Source: Sisyra terminalis (lineage: Eukaryota; Arthropoda; Insecta; Neuroptera; Sisyridae). Taken from it: a stretch of 64,000 nucleotides of DNA. The notes beneath the pieces were generated by a model that saw only the letters and a program-made list of their open reading frames with translations, was not told the origin of the DNA and did no database searches. The stretch is from positions 51,346,630 to 51,410,629 of the forward strand of contig OY292274.1 in assembly GCA_958496175.1 (NCBI GenBank), read 5' to 3'. Below, one piece after another: positions 25,846 to 37,875 of the stretch (its first letter is position 1; each line of letters starts with the position of its first letter). A program made the translations under genes and the position numbers.

Positions 25846-26116
25846 ATTTGTTGTAGTTCCGAGGATTTGTGGATCTTTTATTTATAAATAATTTACACTT
25901 TCTTATTTTTGCGCAACGTTTCGCAGTTTATTACAGCTTTTTCAAGCGATTATAAATAACAGCAAAATGTATATTCGTAATAATAATAATAAAATATAAT
26001 ATAAAATTATAATCGCTTGAAAAAGCAGTAATATACTGCGAAATGTTGCGCAAAAATAACAAAGTATAAATTTTTTAAGAATAAAGGATTCTCAAATCCT
26101 CGGAACTACAACAAAT
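25846..26116. mobile_element. Palindromic repeat with hammerhead-derived arms
   Basis: The left arm starts TTTGTTGTAGTTCCGAGGAT and the right arm ends with its complement, ATCCTCGGAACTACAACAAA. Both arms contain GCGCAACGTTTCGCAG or a near complement, then stem II of a hammerhead-like motif. On the plus strand the right arm reads GCTTGAAAAAGCAGTA with TACTGC then GAAATGTTGCGC. The usual CUGAUGA is replaced by CUUGAAAA, so cleavage is unlikely. It is the same family as 61780-61830. Confidence 0.6.
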
Positions 26117-28595
26117 TGAAGATAACATATTGATCGGAATCAATAATACATATTTTATTATATACACTTAATTGTAATAATATTCCCAAATAACTATTTT
26201 ATTTACCTATAATTTTAATTAAATGTTTTTTTTCAATTAAATAAACATAATTTTAAGTTTTTACTGTCTATTTTAAAGTATGTTTAAATTAAACCCTTTA
26301 GTTATAATTCGTGTATTGATAAGCCCCGAATGACGTCAGAGCACAAAAAATACGTGTCTATACTTATTCGTATATGTATACGGCATTGCATTGAATTGGG
26401 AGTGGTTTAATTTAATTTTCAAAATTTCAACAATCAAAACAAATGAACATCCCGAAATCTCGCAATTCCATTGGTTAATAGTCTCTTGCATTTATTATGT
26501 AGCTGTTATTAGTGCGTAGCTTAACTTCTTCATACTTTATTTGTTCTTAATTAGTTAATTTCATTTGATTAAAAACCAAAATTCAAGTGATAATTAAAAT
26601 AGTGTTCAGTTATTAAAGACAACAACCCCTTCATTCAAGTAAGTGAAATGTTACTAAATTCTGAAAATCAGATATTTTATATATAAACCAACAGCGTTGG
26701 TTTCGATTCAATTGTCATTGAGATCCTTGTGAAAAATTTATGTTTCCAATCTAAATAATTATAGAACATAAAGTTATAATTATGCGAGCCGGAAAAATAT
26801 TTTTAAAATATACTTAATATTTCCATGATTTGTAAGCATTTATTGTTTTTTACATTTTATATTCATGCTTCCTTCACTAAACATATTATGTATGTTATGT
26901 AATACACATTATGTATTTAAGCTAGTTATGGTAAAATATTTTTTCGCTTGAAATATTTTTAAATTATCAATTACTAAATCATATTAAAAATTTATACCAA
27001 TCAGTAAATTAAATTCTAAAAAATTTTACTTTTTACGTATTATTTTTTTCACAAAATCTAATTGAAATAGAAATCAGAAATTTGCAAGATCTTAGTATTT
27101 TATTAGTATCTTACCCCTTAAAGATCAATAATATATCTTTCCAAGACTGATTCACCATGCTTTTAGCCCTTGGTTCTTTACCATATAAATATGAAGTATT
27201 CCGATAAAAAATTCAAAAATTTTAACAAATTACGAAAAGTAACCGAAGGTTATTGAAATAAATGTCAATTATCTTGATTAATAAAGTCTTCGAGAAATAA
27301 AACTATTTGGCTTAGAGCGAAATGGACTCTTTCCGTTTAAATACAACTAATAAAGAGAAATATTTTATGAATGGCTCTTTTCAAACGCTCTTTAATTTCA
27401 GTTTTCATCTCGTTGGCCTTAATTAAATCAATTAAAGCAACGTACATGAAGTGGTGACAATCAAAATAATTGTAATTCAGGAAATGAATTGCGAATAAAT
27501 GATGAATTTTTCAATGAACTTGACCGTGCAACATATCTCAAGGACTTGTTATTATTATATTGCCTCGATATAAATTGGCCACATTAACTGCCTTTAAAAC
27601 TAGCCGAAAATTTGTAGCAGAAAATAATAAATGTCTACTATACTTAAATAATGTCACGTAGTAATTGAATTTTTTCTCAGAGATACATCTACATATTTTG
27701 TAACTGTAATGAATTGTTCAGTTGTTATTCATTAGATTTATATTTAAACTTAATAAGAGCATCGTTGTGATCGTCATTAGAACATTCCAACCCAATGAAC
27801 TTTGGTTTTTATAATACTTTCAATACACTACGTGTCTCGGTTTGTTCCCAAATTTCATATTCAATTATCCTAGAAATGTCAATACAAGTTATCTATTTAA
27901 TTTTCAATTTTCTAATTAATTAAAAATATCTTCTAATTTACTATAACATGATTCATAGTAAAACAACTCAAATTACATTGATAAATATTTTTCATAACAT
28001 ATTTGGCCAAGGATACATTAATATGGTGAACCAGGCCATCTCCTCGTACATCTTATAAAATTAAAACTTGACCAAATTATTAACAAATTCGATCTCAAGT
28101 ATTCATCCCGTTTTTTGAACCATTACAAAAAAAATAATTTTATATGTTTTAATTTTGCTTTGATTTCCTATAAAATCATAGTATATGCTAACATTTTCAT
28201 GCATCGTTAATATTGTGGATCTATTTAGTGGGTAAGAACAAGGCACACAAGAAACTAGAGTTATAATTTTTATTGTAAACTTTTTAGGTGTTTAGGTAAA
28301 TTTTTTCATTAAAAAATCATAATTTTTGATATAAAACACTCAAGAATTTAAATAATATCTGTTTTCACATTTAATGTTATTACTTTTTAACTATAACTTC
28401 TTAATTTTCTTAAAATACCTACCCATTTCGGATATTGACGATCATGAGGACTATTCCACTTTGTCAACTGCTATTCAAAATAAACCGGCTATTGCGTTGA
28501 ACCAAGCCCGTAAACTTTGCACCCAGAATTCTCATTTTCTGCCGACAGTACTTCTTGTTTGTATTTCTCTGCATGATGAGTTGTAATAAATGATC

Positions 28596-29022
28596 GGTAT
28601 AAGCTTGGATCAGGGACGTCGAAATTTGAGAATTGTTTTTGAATGGTTTCGATATTATTCCTGTACGTATTGTTCACGCGAATGCAATATGTACGTAAAT
28701 TTTGACATGTCAGAAATAAAGTAGTGATTGTTATTTTCAAATATGTATTTATATTGTATTATGTAAAATTACATTTTCTAAATAAAGTTTACTTTGGGCA
28801 AGTCCACTTCAGCGCACCCACAATTTGGCAACGTTGCATTTTCAACTTTGTTTTAATTTAATTCGCGATTAAATCGGTCCATAATAAAAATAACCGTCGC
28901 TTCTTCATTTCTGGCTTGTCAAAGTTTACGTACAAATTGCATTCGAGTGAACAATACGTACCCATTCGGAATAGTTATCTACAGTTCGGAATATCTCGAC
29001 GTTCCTAATCCAAGCTTATACC
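28596..29022. mobile_element. MITE with GGTATAAGC ends, 427 bp, copy A
   Basis: The ends are inverted repeats GGTATAAGCTTGGATCAGG and its near complement. A perfect 8-bp target duplication, AAATGATC, flanks it (28588-28595 and 29023-29030). There is no transposase. Eight-base duplications are made by hAT, P and Merlin transposases; ends starting GG recall Merlin. It is the same family as 48288-48898. Confidence 0.75.
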
Positions 29023-29754
29023 AAATGATCTTTCCGGATTCCTTATATAGTGACCCAAATATTCTAGTTTTGTGTAATACGTTTTTCGCTACCTATTCTC
29101 TTTAATATCTTTTCGTTTTTTTAGTGATCATTGCACGATATTCTTAGGATATGGCGATAAAGTCATAGTTATGATAAAATCTAAAATTCCACTCCATACA
29201 GCAAAACAGAAGAGAAATAACATCACAATAGCAAGATTTTAATCGCTAGTGATATCTGGTTTTAAAAACTTTCTTCATCCTGGGGATCCCGAATCGTACT
29301 TTGCAATGTGGTATTTGATTTCTATTGAATGATCCTAGTCTTCATTTATCTTAACCCAAGTAACTGTAAGATTTCATTCTTTCAATTGGTTGATTTTTGG
29401 CGGTTAGCATTTCACCAAGTTGTTTTATTTTTGGAAATAATTATAAATTTGGTCTTCTTGTTGTTTACTAACTTTTAAAACATTTTTAATTTCCTATCGT
29501 TGTAGCACATTCTGATTACTTACGATAAGCTATAACCATAGCATAGTTTCAAAATATCAAAAGTATAGGTAGTGAATAGTATAATAATCTAATGTAAGAC
29601 TATAAACGAAAGAATGTATTTTATATTTTAAATCAACTTATTTACCTAAGATCGAAAAAAAAACACTTACTGTCGCGTGGAAAAACCCATCATCCAATAG
29701 CTTTAGCGAAAACTGTTTTTGATTTGCAAAATCATTCTGGGAAAGTATTAAAAA

Positions 29755-30400
29755 TATATTTATTTTTTATATAAATCGGCCATCAGGATCAAGGTCCTAT
29801 AATCCGATTTGATGATCGGAGCTGACGTGATGGAAATCACTCCCAGTGGAGGAATCTCCCTATGCTTCTACTTGATCACTAGGCACTTTTCTTTTTAGCC
29901 TTCTTTCATTTTGGTGCTCCAAAAGTGGCGGAATCAGGGGATTTAAGTGTTGACTCAACTTTCCAAAATGCTTGGTGGTACGTACGGTAATGGAGTCGGT
30001 GACTGATGAGATGTGTAAGTCTCTTCGGAGAGTCCCATTCGTGACATACCATGGAGCATCTGCCAACTGTCTCAGGATCTTTGATTGGGTGGCCTCGATT
30101 AATTTAATGCTTAACTTGCTGGCAGAGCCCCACAGCTCAATATCGTACGGCCAGATTGGCACTATTACTGCTTTGTATATAAGTAGTTTATCCTCAAGAG
30201 GAAGTTTAGAGCTCCTACCTAACAGCCAGTATAACTGTTTGAACCTCTTGTTAATATATTTTCGTTTTTGGATGATGTGAGATTTCCAGGTCAGCCTCCT
30301 GTCTAGATGAACACCAAGGTATTTGACGGTGTCGGACGATGGGATCTCAGTTGAGCCCAGATTGACCGGGGGGCCCGTTCCTTTCCTGAGATAGATTAAA
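29755..30400 (-). mobile_element. 5'-truncated jockey-like non-LTR retrotransposon
   Basis: The minus-strand frame from about 30400 to the stop at 29860 carries YLGVHLDRRLTWKSHI, followed by a Trp-rich region with ELWG and a basic C-terminus. This is the segment just after the reverse transcriptase domain in jockey-clade polyproteins. A short 3' UTR follows and ends in an AT-rich tail near 29755. Homology begins abruptly at LRKGTGPP, so the copy is 5'-truncated, as expected of target-primed reverse transcription. The remaining frame has no stop, so it is fairly young, but it lacks the endonuclease and most of the reverse transcriptase and is dead. Confidence 0.8.
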
Positions 30401-32344
30401 AATATGAGCAGAATTTCTGAGATCAATCTGTATTTAACTTAGTTAAGTTAACCCAATGTGATCAAGCAAGACATAAGAGATTATATTAGCGTTTTGAATG
30501 CACAACTTCCACCATTTAGATTCATTAGTTTGATCTATTGGTCATAAAAGTTTTAAAATATTATGCATCTAAATATTTCCTTATATTTCTTTAAGAAAAT
30601 TATCAGTTGAAGTTTAAAACTTTAAATTAAATCTAAAACTAGAGAGTTATAAAATGGTATAGAAAAATATCATGAAAATAATTTTTCAATGTTAAATTTA
30701 TTTTCGTGAGTTCCTCAATATAAGCTTAATATTTAAAATTAAAAAAGAAAAGTCCTAATAATAATTTGAAAAAAAAAACATTAAATTAATTTTGAAAAAG
30801 TGTTTGATTTATTATGACTTATTTACCTTTATTTCTTTTCCTTTTTTTATTAATAGTGCATATAAATTGATTTCTTTCAACATAAAAAATTATGAAGTCA
30901 AAATCAAACATCAATTTTTTTTCTGTGGCCTTCTAGTATAATCGTTTGTTACATTTAAGCTTACACATTACACATAAAAATTAAATAAATTTTGATTTGT
31001 GATCAAACAAAAAGCAGTTTTCATGAATAAATTAAACACGTTTCCAATCTCCGATACTGGAAACTAATAATATATTAATTAAATTTGAAGCCATTTACGC
31101 CCTATTGAAAATTAGCTTCAAATTGTTGCCTACTTCGGTTTAAATTATCTTCCTCAATTTCTAGATGAACCAACTAAATTTTATCGTAGTCATTCTTCGT
31201 TACTGCTACATCATGAATAAATTTTAATTAAAATTAATGTGCAATCATTGACAGCAATATTAATCGGAGTAATTAGTTGATCCATTTTTGGATCCTAGTT
31301 CATGCACGTACGACATTCTATAATAGTATTGTTTAAATAGAAATAAGCAAGCAGTTGCAAGAAAGTTATTTTTAGAACATAAAAAAATCAAGATAATTGT
31401 CTTCATGGACTTTTTTTATTTAAAACAAATGAGTTTTTTTTTCTTAAACAACTAGTCGTGGACTCGATAGGATTTCCCATTGTAAACACTTCTAAAACAA
31501 TTCATTTTTTACGGTTTCATTTATTCTTATTTTAAATTCTACATTTTTATTTTAATGTTTTCACTTTTTCAACTCATATAAGCACATGTAGTTTCTTTTT
31601 CTCTGTTTTTGGTACTTGATTTGCTGAATATTTGGAACTTCACATTCTTTTAGGCTCTAATTTTGTGCCATTATAATAGTTTTTCTCGATTTTTTCCCTG
31701 TTATTCGTTTCTACCTAGCTCCGGTTCAGTTTACCCCATGGTTGAACTTCTACTTCCAGAGCCCTCATGACAAGGTCGAGGAGCCCATTTTTCTTTTTAC
31801 TACAGCTTCTGAATTTCTTCTTTTGGCTTCTTGTTTAAGATTTTATCGTTTTCTTCTTGCAACATCCCACATAAACCCTTTTCCCACTCAAAGTATGACC
31901 CAGTCTGTTTTCTTCTTTTATCTTCTCATCGCATCGATGATCGTTCTTTCTTCGTCAACTTTTCTCAGTAGAGAAAAAGTTTCCATTTGTCATTTAATTT
32001 TTTTAATTCTCCAGAATCACATTTAAAAAAGCTCTCTGGAGGAGCTTTTGCTTCTTGAAGGCTCATGTTTCCGATTAAAACAGGGTTATTTTGCTCAAAT
32101 AGCAGTATCGCAACTGTTTTCAAAGATTCAAGTTTAGTTTTTGTTATTCTACCAATAAAACTTTCATAAAATTATGCATAAATACGCGTTTTACCATAGT
32201 AGACTCTCTTCAATTTCAAAGGAAGTTTCTGAAATATTGAAATAAATCTTAGTTTCACAACTATATCTTTTTTCTCGGTGGAGAAAACTTAATTTTTAGT
32301 ATTCTTATAATTCTCCGGCTTTCTTGTATAAACCTTTTCTATTA

Positions 32345-33402
32345 GGGTGTCCGTTATTTCCCAAATTGATTTTTTTACAGCGATCGCCCCCTGAATTTTT
32401 TGTTTAAGATACAAAAAAAATTATCCAATACAATTTAGCTCTTAATTTCTTGAATAAACCGTGTCAGAATCATGTTACTTTTACCATTTAAATAACATGG
32501 GATTATTTGACTTTTTACTTTTAGTTTTTTTTCTCAGAAACAAATGATTGAAAAGATTTAAGATCATATTATTCTGACGTAAAATTTAACGCTCTACAAA
32601 AAAGGTCTCTTATGAATTTTCGATTAAATCCCTCCATTAAAAGTTATTGAACATTTAACTTGAATTAATTTGTATTTTGTAATTTATTCAACATTTAATT
32701 TGTTGACTACAAGTTCTAAGAAATTTCTCATAGATGGCGTCAGGTGAAATGGTAAAAATTCGAATTTTAATTGAACTTTTGTCGATAGTCTCATTAATTA
32801 GTATGAAATTCACTTCGTAGGTACAAAATATTGATTAAAGTTCGAAAATTTATCCTGGATAAATTGAATTTCACGACTATAGCGAATTCGGATCTTATGT
32901 CACCTGTTTTAATTGTCAAAATATGATTTTTTTGTTTAATTTTCAATTCAAGCCTTAAAATTAACACAAATAATCACTGGCGCTTTAATGGTAATAATTT
33001 TTATCTTCTCTTCCAATGATTTTGTAGTTAAAAAAAGTAAAAATGAGCAAAAAGTTGAAAATATTGAAAGATTTATATTAGGCACAAGTTAAATGTTGAA
33101 TAACTTTTAATGGAGTGATTTCATCGAAAATTCATAAGACACCTTTTTTGTAGAGCGTTAAATTTTACGTCAGAAAAATTTAATCATAAATCTTTTCAAT
33201 CATTTGTTTCTGAGAAAAAAAACTAAAAGTAAAAAGTCAAATAATCCCATGTTATTTAAATGGTAAAAGTAACATGATTGCGGCACGGTTTAATCAAGAA
33301 ATTAAAAGCTTAATTGTATTGAATATTTTTTTTTGTATCTTAAACTAAAAATTCAGGGGGCGATTGCTGTAAAAAAATCAATTTGGGAAATAACGGACAC
33401 CC
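32345..33402. mobile_element. Long foldback MITE, 1058 bp, TA duplication
   Basis: The ends are GGGTGTCCGTTATTTCCCAA and its complement, flanked by TA (32343-32344 and 33403-33404). The arms stay inverted for roughly 350 bases (for example CTCTACAAAAAAGGT near 32591 with ACCTTTTTTGTAGAG near 33141). Inner segments around CAGGTGA and TCACCTG are also inverted. It has no coding capacity. The TA duplication fits Tc1/mariner mobilisation. Confidence 0.7.
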
Positions 33403-33773
33403 TACATTCTAAATATTTTCGTTTCTGTTTAAATATACATTATTCCATATTTAAAAACCTTATTCTCGGAAAAAATCAAGAATGAAAGTTCAACTGCACA
33501 AAATGGGGTTATGAACTTTACAAATACCTACGTGAACTTACAATTCATGGGATTTCGGATGTAAAAATTATATTCTTTATTTGATTTTTATACAGTGTTT
33601 TGTTCCTTTTCGGGCCTATTTTAAGTACTGTAACAAAAATAAACATGGATATCATCAGGTCAGGAAAAAGGGCCTAATACAAGGGTCAAAATATGAAGAA
33701 CTATAAATTTATAATGATAACAACTACAGATAAAAACCATTAGATCCAAATATAACAATACATTTCAAAGTAT

Positions 33774-34230
33774 TGTGACGTTTTAATGATTATTTAAATT
33801 GACGGGTTCGTTAGGATTTGTTTCAGGACATAAACACTAATACCATTGATTTTAATACACTGAGGTTTATTATTACCCCTAATTTATTTATTTAAACAAT
33901 TATTTTAACGGTTATAAGTTACTGTCAACTTATTCGTAACTGTTTCGTAATCGATAGTTGTCGTAACTGATACTTGAAGTAACTTTTTCGATACTGATCT
34001 AGCGACAGCCGATCGCCTTATTTATATACCCATTTTCAGCTTCTAGAAGGTTTCAAACATTTCTCGTAAATTCAAATGATTACTATCTTTTTCTACCCCG
34101 CATTAGAATTTCACGAGCAATGTACTGGCACGTTTTCGATCTCGCTTCAATCTAATTATTAGAACTTGCAAATGTTTTAAGAACTTCCAAATGTTCTTAA
34201 ACCGAAACAATATAAAAGGTCTAACCAACA
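33774..34230 (-). mobile_element. LTR-like sequence, probable solo LTR
   Basis: Read on the minus strand it runs from TGTTGG to GTCACA, about 457 bp. It has a TATATAAATA box (about 34018-34028), a CAGT initiator-like site roughly 30 bases further on, and AATAAA signals near the far end. Upstream of the TATA box, TTCTAGAAGG resembles a heat-shock element. No internal retroelement domain adjoins it and no clear target duplication was found, so the boundaries are provisional. Confidence 0.45.
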
Positions 34231-35999
34231 AATACTCACCTCAATTAAGTTCAAAATGCAATAAATTGTTTGCTCATTTAAGTATAAATAAATAAATAAT
34301 AAAGATTAATAAATTTACAAATTCAGTTATAACTTGGTTTATTTAAGTTCCTGAATTCTTAATAATGTTCATACAAACAGTAATAGTGTCTTACAATGAA
34401 CTAAAAAAAATATAACAAAACACCTCCAACTTAGAATTCATTAATTTATTATAAAGTTATCAATATTTCTAAATTAATCAACCATAATAATAGCGATTAA
34501 TACAAAATATAATAATGATTTTCATGTGAAGTAATCAAAGGGCATATTTTCATCGGCCTTAAAGCTTTTGAATACGTAAATAGTGCTAATTACAAGCACT
34601 GAAATGTTTCCATTTTTCATGTTTGAAGATATACCGCTGCATAACTTAAGACTACTTTGTTTTTCAAATTTGTTATTACTCACTCATTTGATCTTAAATG
34701 AAAATAATTATAGCTTGTATTGGTTTAAGGCGTTACTTTTAAATCATCATAAAAATATGCTGTTAGTTATGGATTGAATGTTAGTCACAATTTTTTTTAA
34801 ACATTAAATAGTTATTGACATCCAACGTTTACGTTACAAAAGAATTTGAACAATTCCATTGTGTTTATATTATAATATATAGTGATAGATTTTTTTCGTG
34901 AAAATTCCTTTGATCTTCAATTGCATTTTCCTTAAATATTTGCGGTGAAAATCATCAAACGCGGCCAAAGTAATCTTGGGCTCATCGAGCTTCAAAGTGC
35001 ATTAGCTTTACAAACACGAAATTCTAAAAATATTTCAAATGTGTGTAATTAATAAGTGTCAATGCAAATTATAGGCATTTTACATACTTACACGTGATGT
35101 TTTGTGTAATTATTCATATAATCGTAGCATTTATAAATTAGTATTATTTATTTTATTCAGATTATAAACAACTTTATTTCGAAAGGATATATTTTCTTTT
35201 ATTTTGAATACAAACGACAAAATCATTTAACTCTAACAAGTTTGTTTATCGTTTTATGGCTCAAGATTTAGTATTATTTTTGTTTTTTGTTGCGCATTTT
35301 TTCTACTTTATAATGTCCCCAAATTTTTACTCCAAAAAAAAAACACTTCTTTTAAAATAAACTCAAACTTAAGTATGTACAGTTGCTGAAATAGTTTTTT
35401 AACTGTTTCCAGTGATAACTATAGGGTAATTGACACTGGTAAATATAGTTTTATATGATACTGTTACTATTAAAGAATGAATACCGTTAAAGTACATCTA
35501 CCAATCAAAATTATTACTATTACTATACCTTATTTTTCTTTGAACTATGTTGTGTAGATGGACCATTGAAGAATCTTGCAAAGGATAAACGACACTGAAA
35601 GGAAGAATTTAACCCCACGGGAAACTGAATCAGCCATGAGGCAAAAAAGCTAACAAATGATAAGTTAATTTTTTTATATTTTGGTAAACATTTTGTACCT
35701 ACATTGAATAGTATGACAATTGTTTTATGTAACATTTCATTATTCTAAGTTAATTATAATAACTACTAGTGAAAATTTGACAAACAATTTTGATCAAAAT
35801 AAGATTTTTTCGCTGACTTTGAACAGTTATACTGTGTATACAATATATAAAATATATTGCAGTCCAATTTATGTAGTATAATTTAACATAATAATATACA
35901 AATTTAATATAATAATATATAAACTTAATATAATAATATATAAAAATCATACCACCAACATAAATTTGAACAGAAGTTCAAACAAAAATATTCGTGACG

Positions 36000-36050
36000 T
36001 ATTGTCCAGATATGTATTTCGATTGCCAAGCAATCTTCATCAGTGGGCAT
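36000..36050 (-). ncRNA. Hammerhead ribozyme candidate, copy 2 left arm
   Basis: CUGAUGA (complement of 36037-36043), an extra A, stem II GAUUGC/GCAAUC, GAAA (complement of 36017-36020) and AUACAUAU as stem III, where one base change breaks the perfect self-complementarity. Confidence 0.5.
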
Positions 36051-36189
36051 CAAGTAGTTTGGATCACTCCGTAACTGCTTTGTGATGATTCAAAATTTGT
36101 GCAAAATCTGTACTTCATATGTTTTAAACACAGTTTAGTACCATTAGTGAATCATCACAAAGCAGTTACGGAGTGATCCAAACTACTTG

Positions 36190-36240
36190 ATGACCACTGA
36201 TGAAGATTGCTTGACAATCGAAATACATATATGGGCAATA
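36190..36240 (+). ncRNA. Hammerhead ribozyme candidate, copy 2 right arm
   Basis: CUGAUGA is 36197-36203, stem II is GAUUG/CAAUC, and GAAA is 36220-36223. Stem III AUACAUAU carries one mismatch, and the cleavage triplet has become AUA. Confidence 0.45.
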
Positions 36241-36964
36241 CGTCACGAATATTTTTGTTTGAACTTCTGTTCAACTTTATGTTGGTGTTATGATTTTTAT
36301 ATATTATTATATTAAGTTTATATATTATTATATTAGTTTTGTATATTATTATATTAAATTTGTATATTGTTATGTTAAATTATACTACATAAATTGGACT
36401 GCAATATATTTTATATATTGTATACACGGCAAAACATTTTTGGTTTTGAAATCATAAAAATTGCTCAGTTTTCAATTATCTGAGATCAACAGAGCTAATT
36501 TAAGTCAGTACGACTTATTTAAGTCAGTAAGTTAAATGAAAGCTAAAAACATTGTGAAGAAGTTATGATATTTATTAGTTAGCGTATGTATTAACGTCAA
36601 TATATCGATACTAACGTTATTAACTGTAGGATAATTATTTTATAGATCTTAGATCAATTAAAATTAAGCAATACGAAAAGTCCTACCCCGTATCAGATAT
36701 AAAAGAAGGAACAACATTTACATCATAAAATTATAGTTTTAATGTACGAAGCTCATTTATTCTGTATATAAAATTTGAACTCATAAATAATAAATACACC
36801 AAATTAATGAAAATTTACTACGCATTAATCAGAACGAAAGAACATAAGTTCATAAAGGAAAAGACGTCGTATTAGTTGAGTTTGAAAAAAACATACCTCA
36901 ATCTTTTATTGTGTTCTATACAACATATTACATTGCCATTGTAGAAATCATTATATATTCATTA

Positions 36965-37875
36965 GGTAGAGCCAAAAAATTGTCTATTTTTGTAAGATAT
37001 ATCAAAAATATTATTCCGAATGACAAAAAAAAAATTGTAAAATTTAAAGTCCTTACTATTGTTATAAAAGATGTCCCATTGCAGTTTTCAATTTTTCAAT
37101 CCAAAGCGCTATTTTTCTCAAAACTTGTGAACTATTATAATGGATGAATTAAACATATATTCTTGAAGAAAAATAAATGTTCTACAAAAATGTCTGATTA
37201 TAAACTTTCGTTATTTCGTCAGGCCAACCCTTTTCTTAATAATTTGTTTTTTATTTTAAAATTTTATAACTAATAAACAAGTTATTGTTCAGAGCAAAAC
37301 TTTTATATATTCTTGAAGGAAATCAAATGTTCTATAACAAAGATTTTGTAGACTTTTTTGTTAAATTTACTTCATTCAAAGTTATTCAAAGTCAAAGTAC
37401 ATTAAGTAACCTTGAATAACTTTGAATTAAGTATATTAAACAAAAAATTCTAGATACCTTTTATGTAAAAGCCTTTTATTTCCTACAAGAATAAATATAA
37501 AAAAATGCTCTGAATTTGCAACTCGTTCATTAGTTACAAATTTCCAAAGTTAAAAATCAAATCAGAAAAATAGATCATTATTCAAGGCTCGATTATAAAG
37601 AAATGGTTGGCCTAATGAAAATATACAAATCGACATTTTTGTAGAACATTTAATTTTCATCAAGAATATTAAAGGCTGGCTTATTCTTTCAATTCAGTGT
37701 GATGGTTTAAAAGTTTTGAAAAAAAAAATAAGCTTTGGATTGAAAAATGAAAAATTGCGTTGATAGACCTCAGAATATCAATATTAAAGGCTCGAAATTT
37801 CACAATATTTGTTTTTTGTCATCCTGAATTGTATTTTTGATGTATAAAAATTACCCAATTTTTTTAGCCCGGCTT
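36965..37875. mobile_element. Degenerate foldback element, about 0.9 kb
   Basis: The two halves are long imperfect inverted repeats. Examples are TTTTTCAATCCAAAGC near 37095 with GCTTTGGATTGAAAAA near 37732, and AATGTTCTACAAAAATGT near 37176 with ACATTTTTGTAGAACATT near 37634. The centre (about 37376-37425) is a hairpin built on CAAAGTTATTCAAGG. Ends near AGCCAAAAAATTG are worn and no clear duplication is visible. The frames within it are chance. Confidence 0.55.

Larger units (their letters stand above)
35792..36428. mobile_element. Palindromic Penelope-like non-autonomous element, copy 2
   Basis: It has the same leader (GATCAAAATAAG... CGCTGACTTTGAACAG), the same outer arm ends and the same outward hammerheads as the 12.3 kb copy. 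The arms are longer because of repeated TATATTATTATATTA units. The flanks CAAACAATTTT and CAAAACATTTTT look like an imperfect target duplication. The centre holds TTTGTGCAAAATCTGTAC, which is shared with copy 3. No ORF belongs to it. Confidence 0.65.

Noticed and set aside
28374..28740. Frames of 70 and 83 codons on both strands
   Set aside because: They run into the MITE at 28596-29022; a similar frame recurs in its sister copy near 48223-48432, so they are repeat sequence.
29972..30280. 102-codon plus-strand frame
   Set aside because: It is the antisense shadow of the jockey-like coding remnant on the minus strand.
35750..35950. Tyr/Ile-rich frames here and at 40193-40375
   Set aside because: They arise from TATATTATTATATTA units in the arms of the Penelope-like palindromes.
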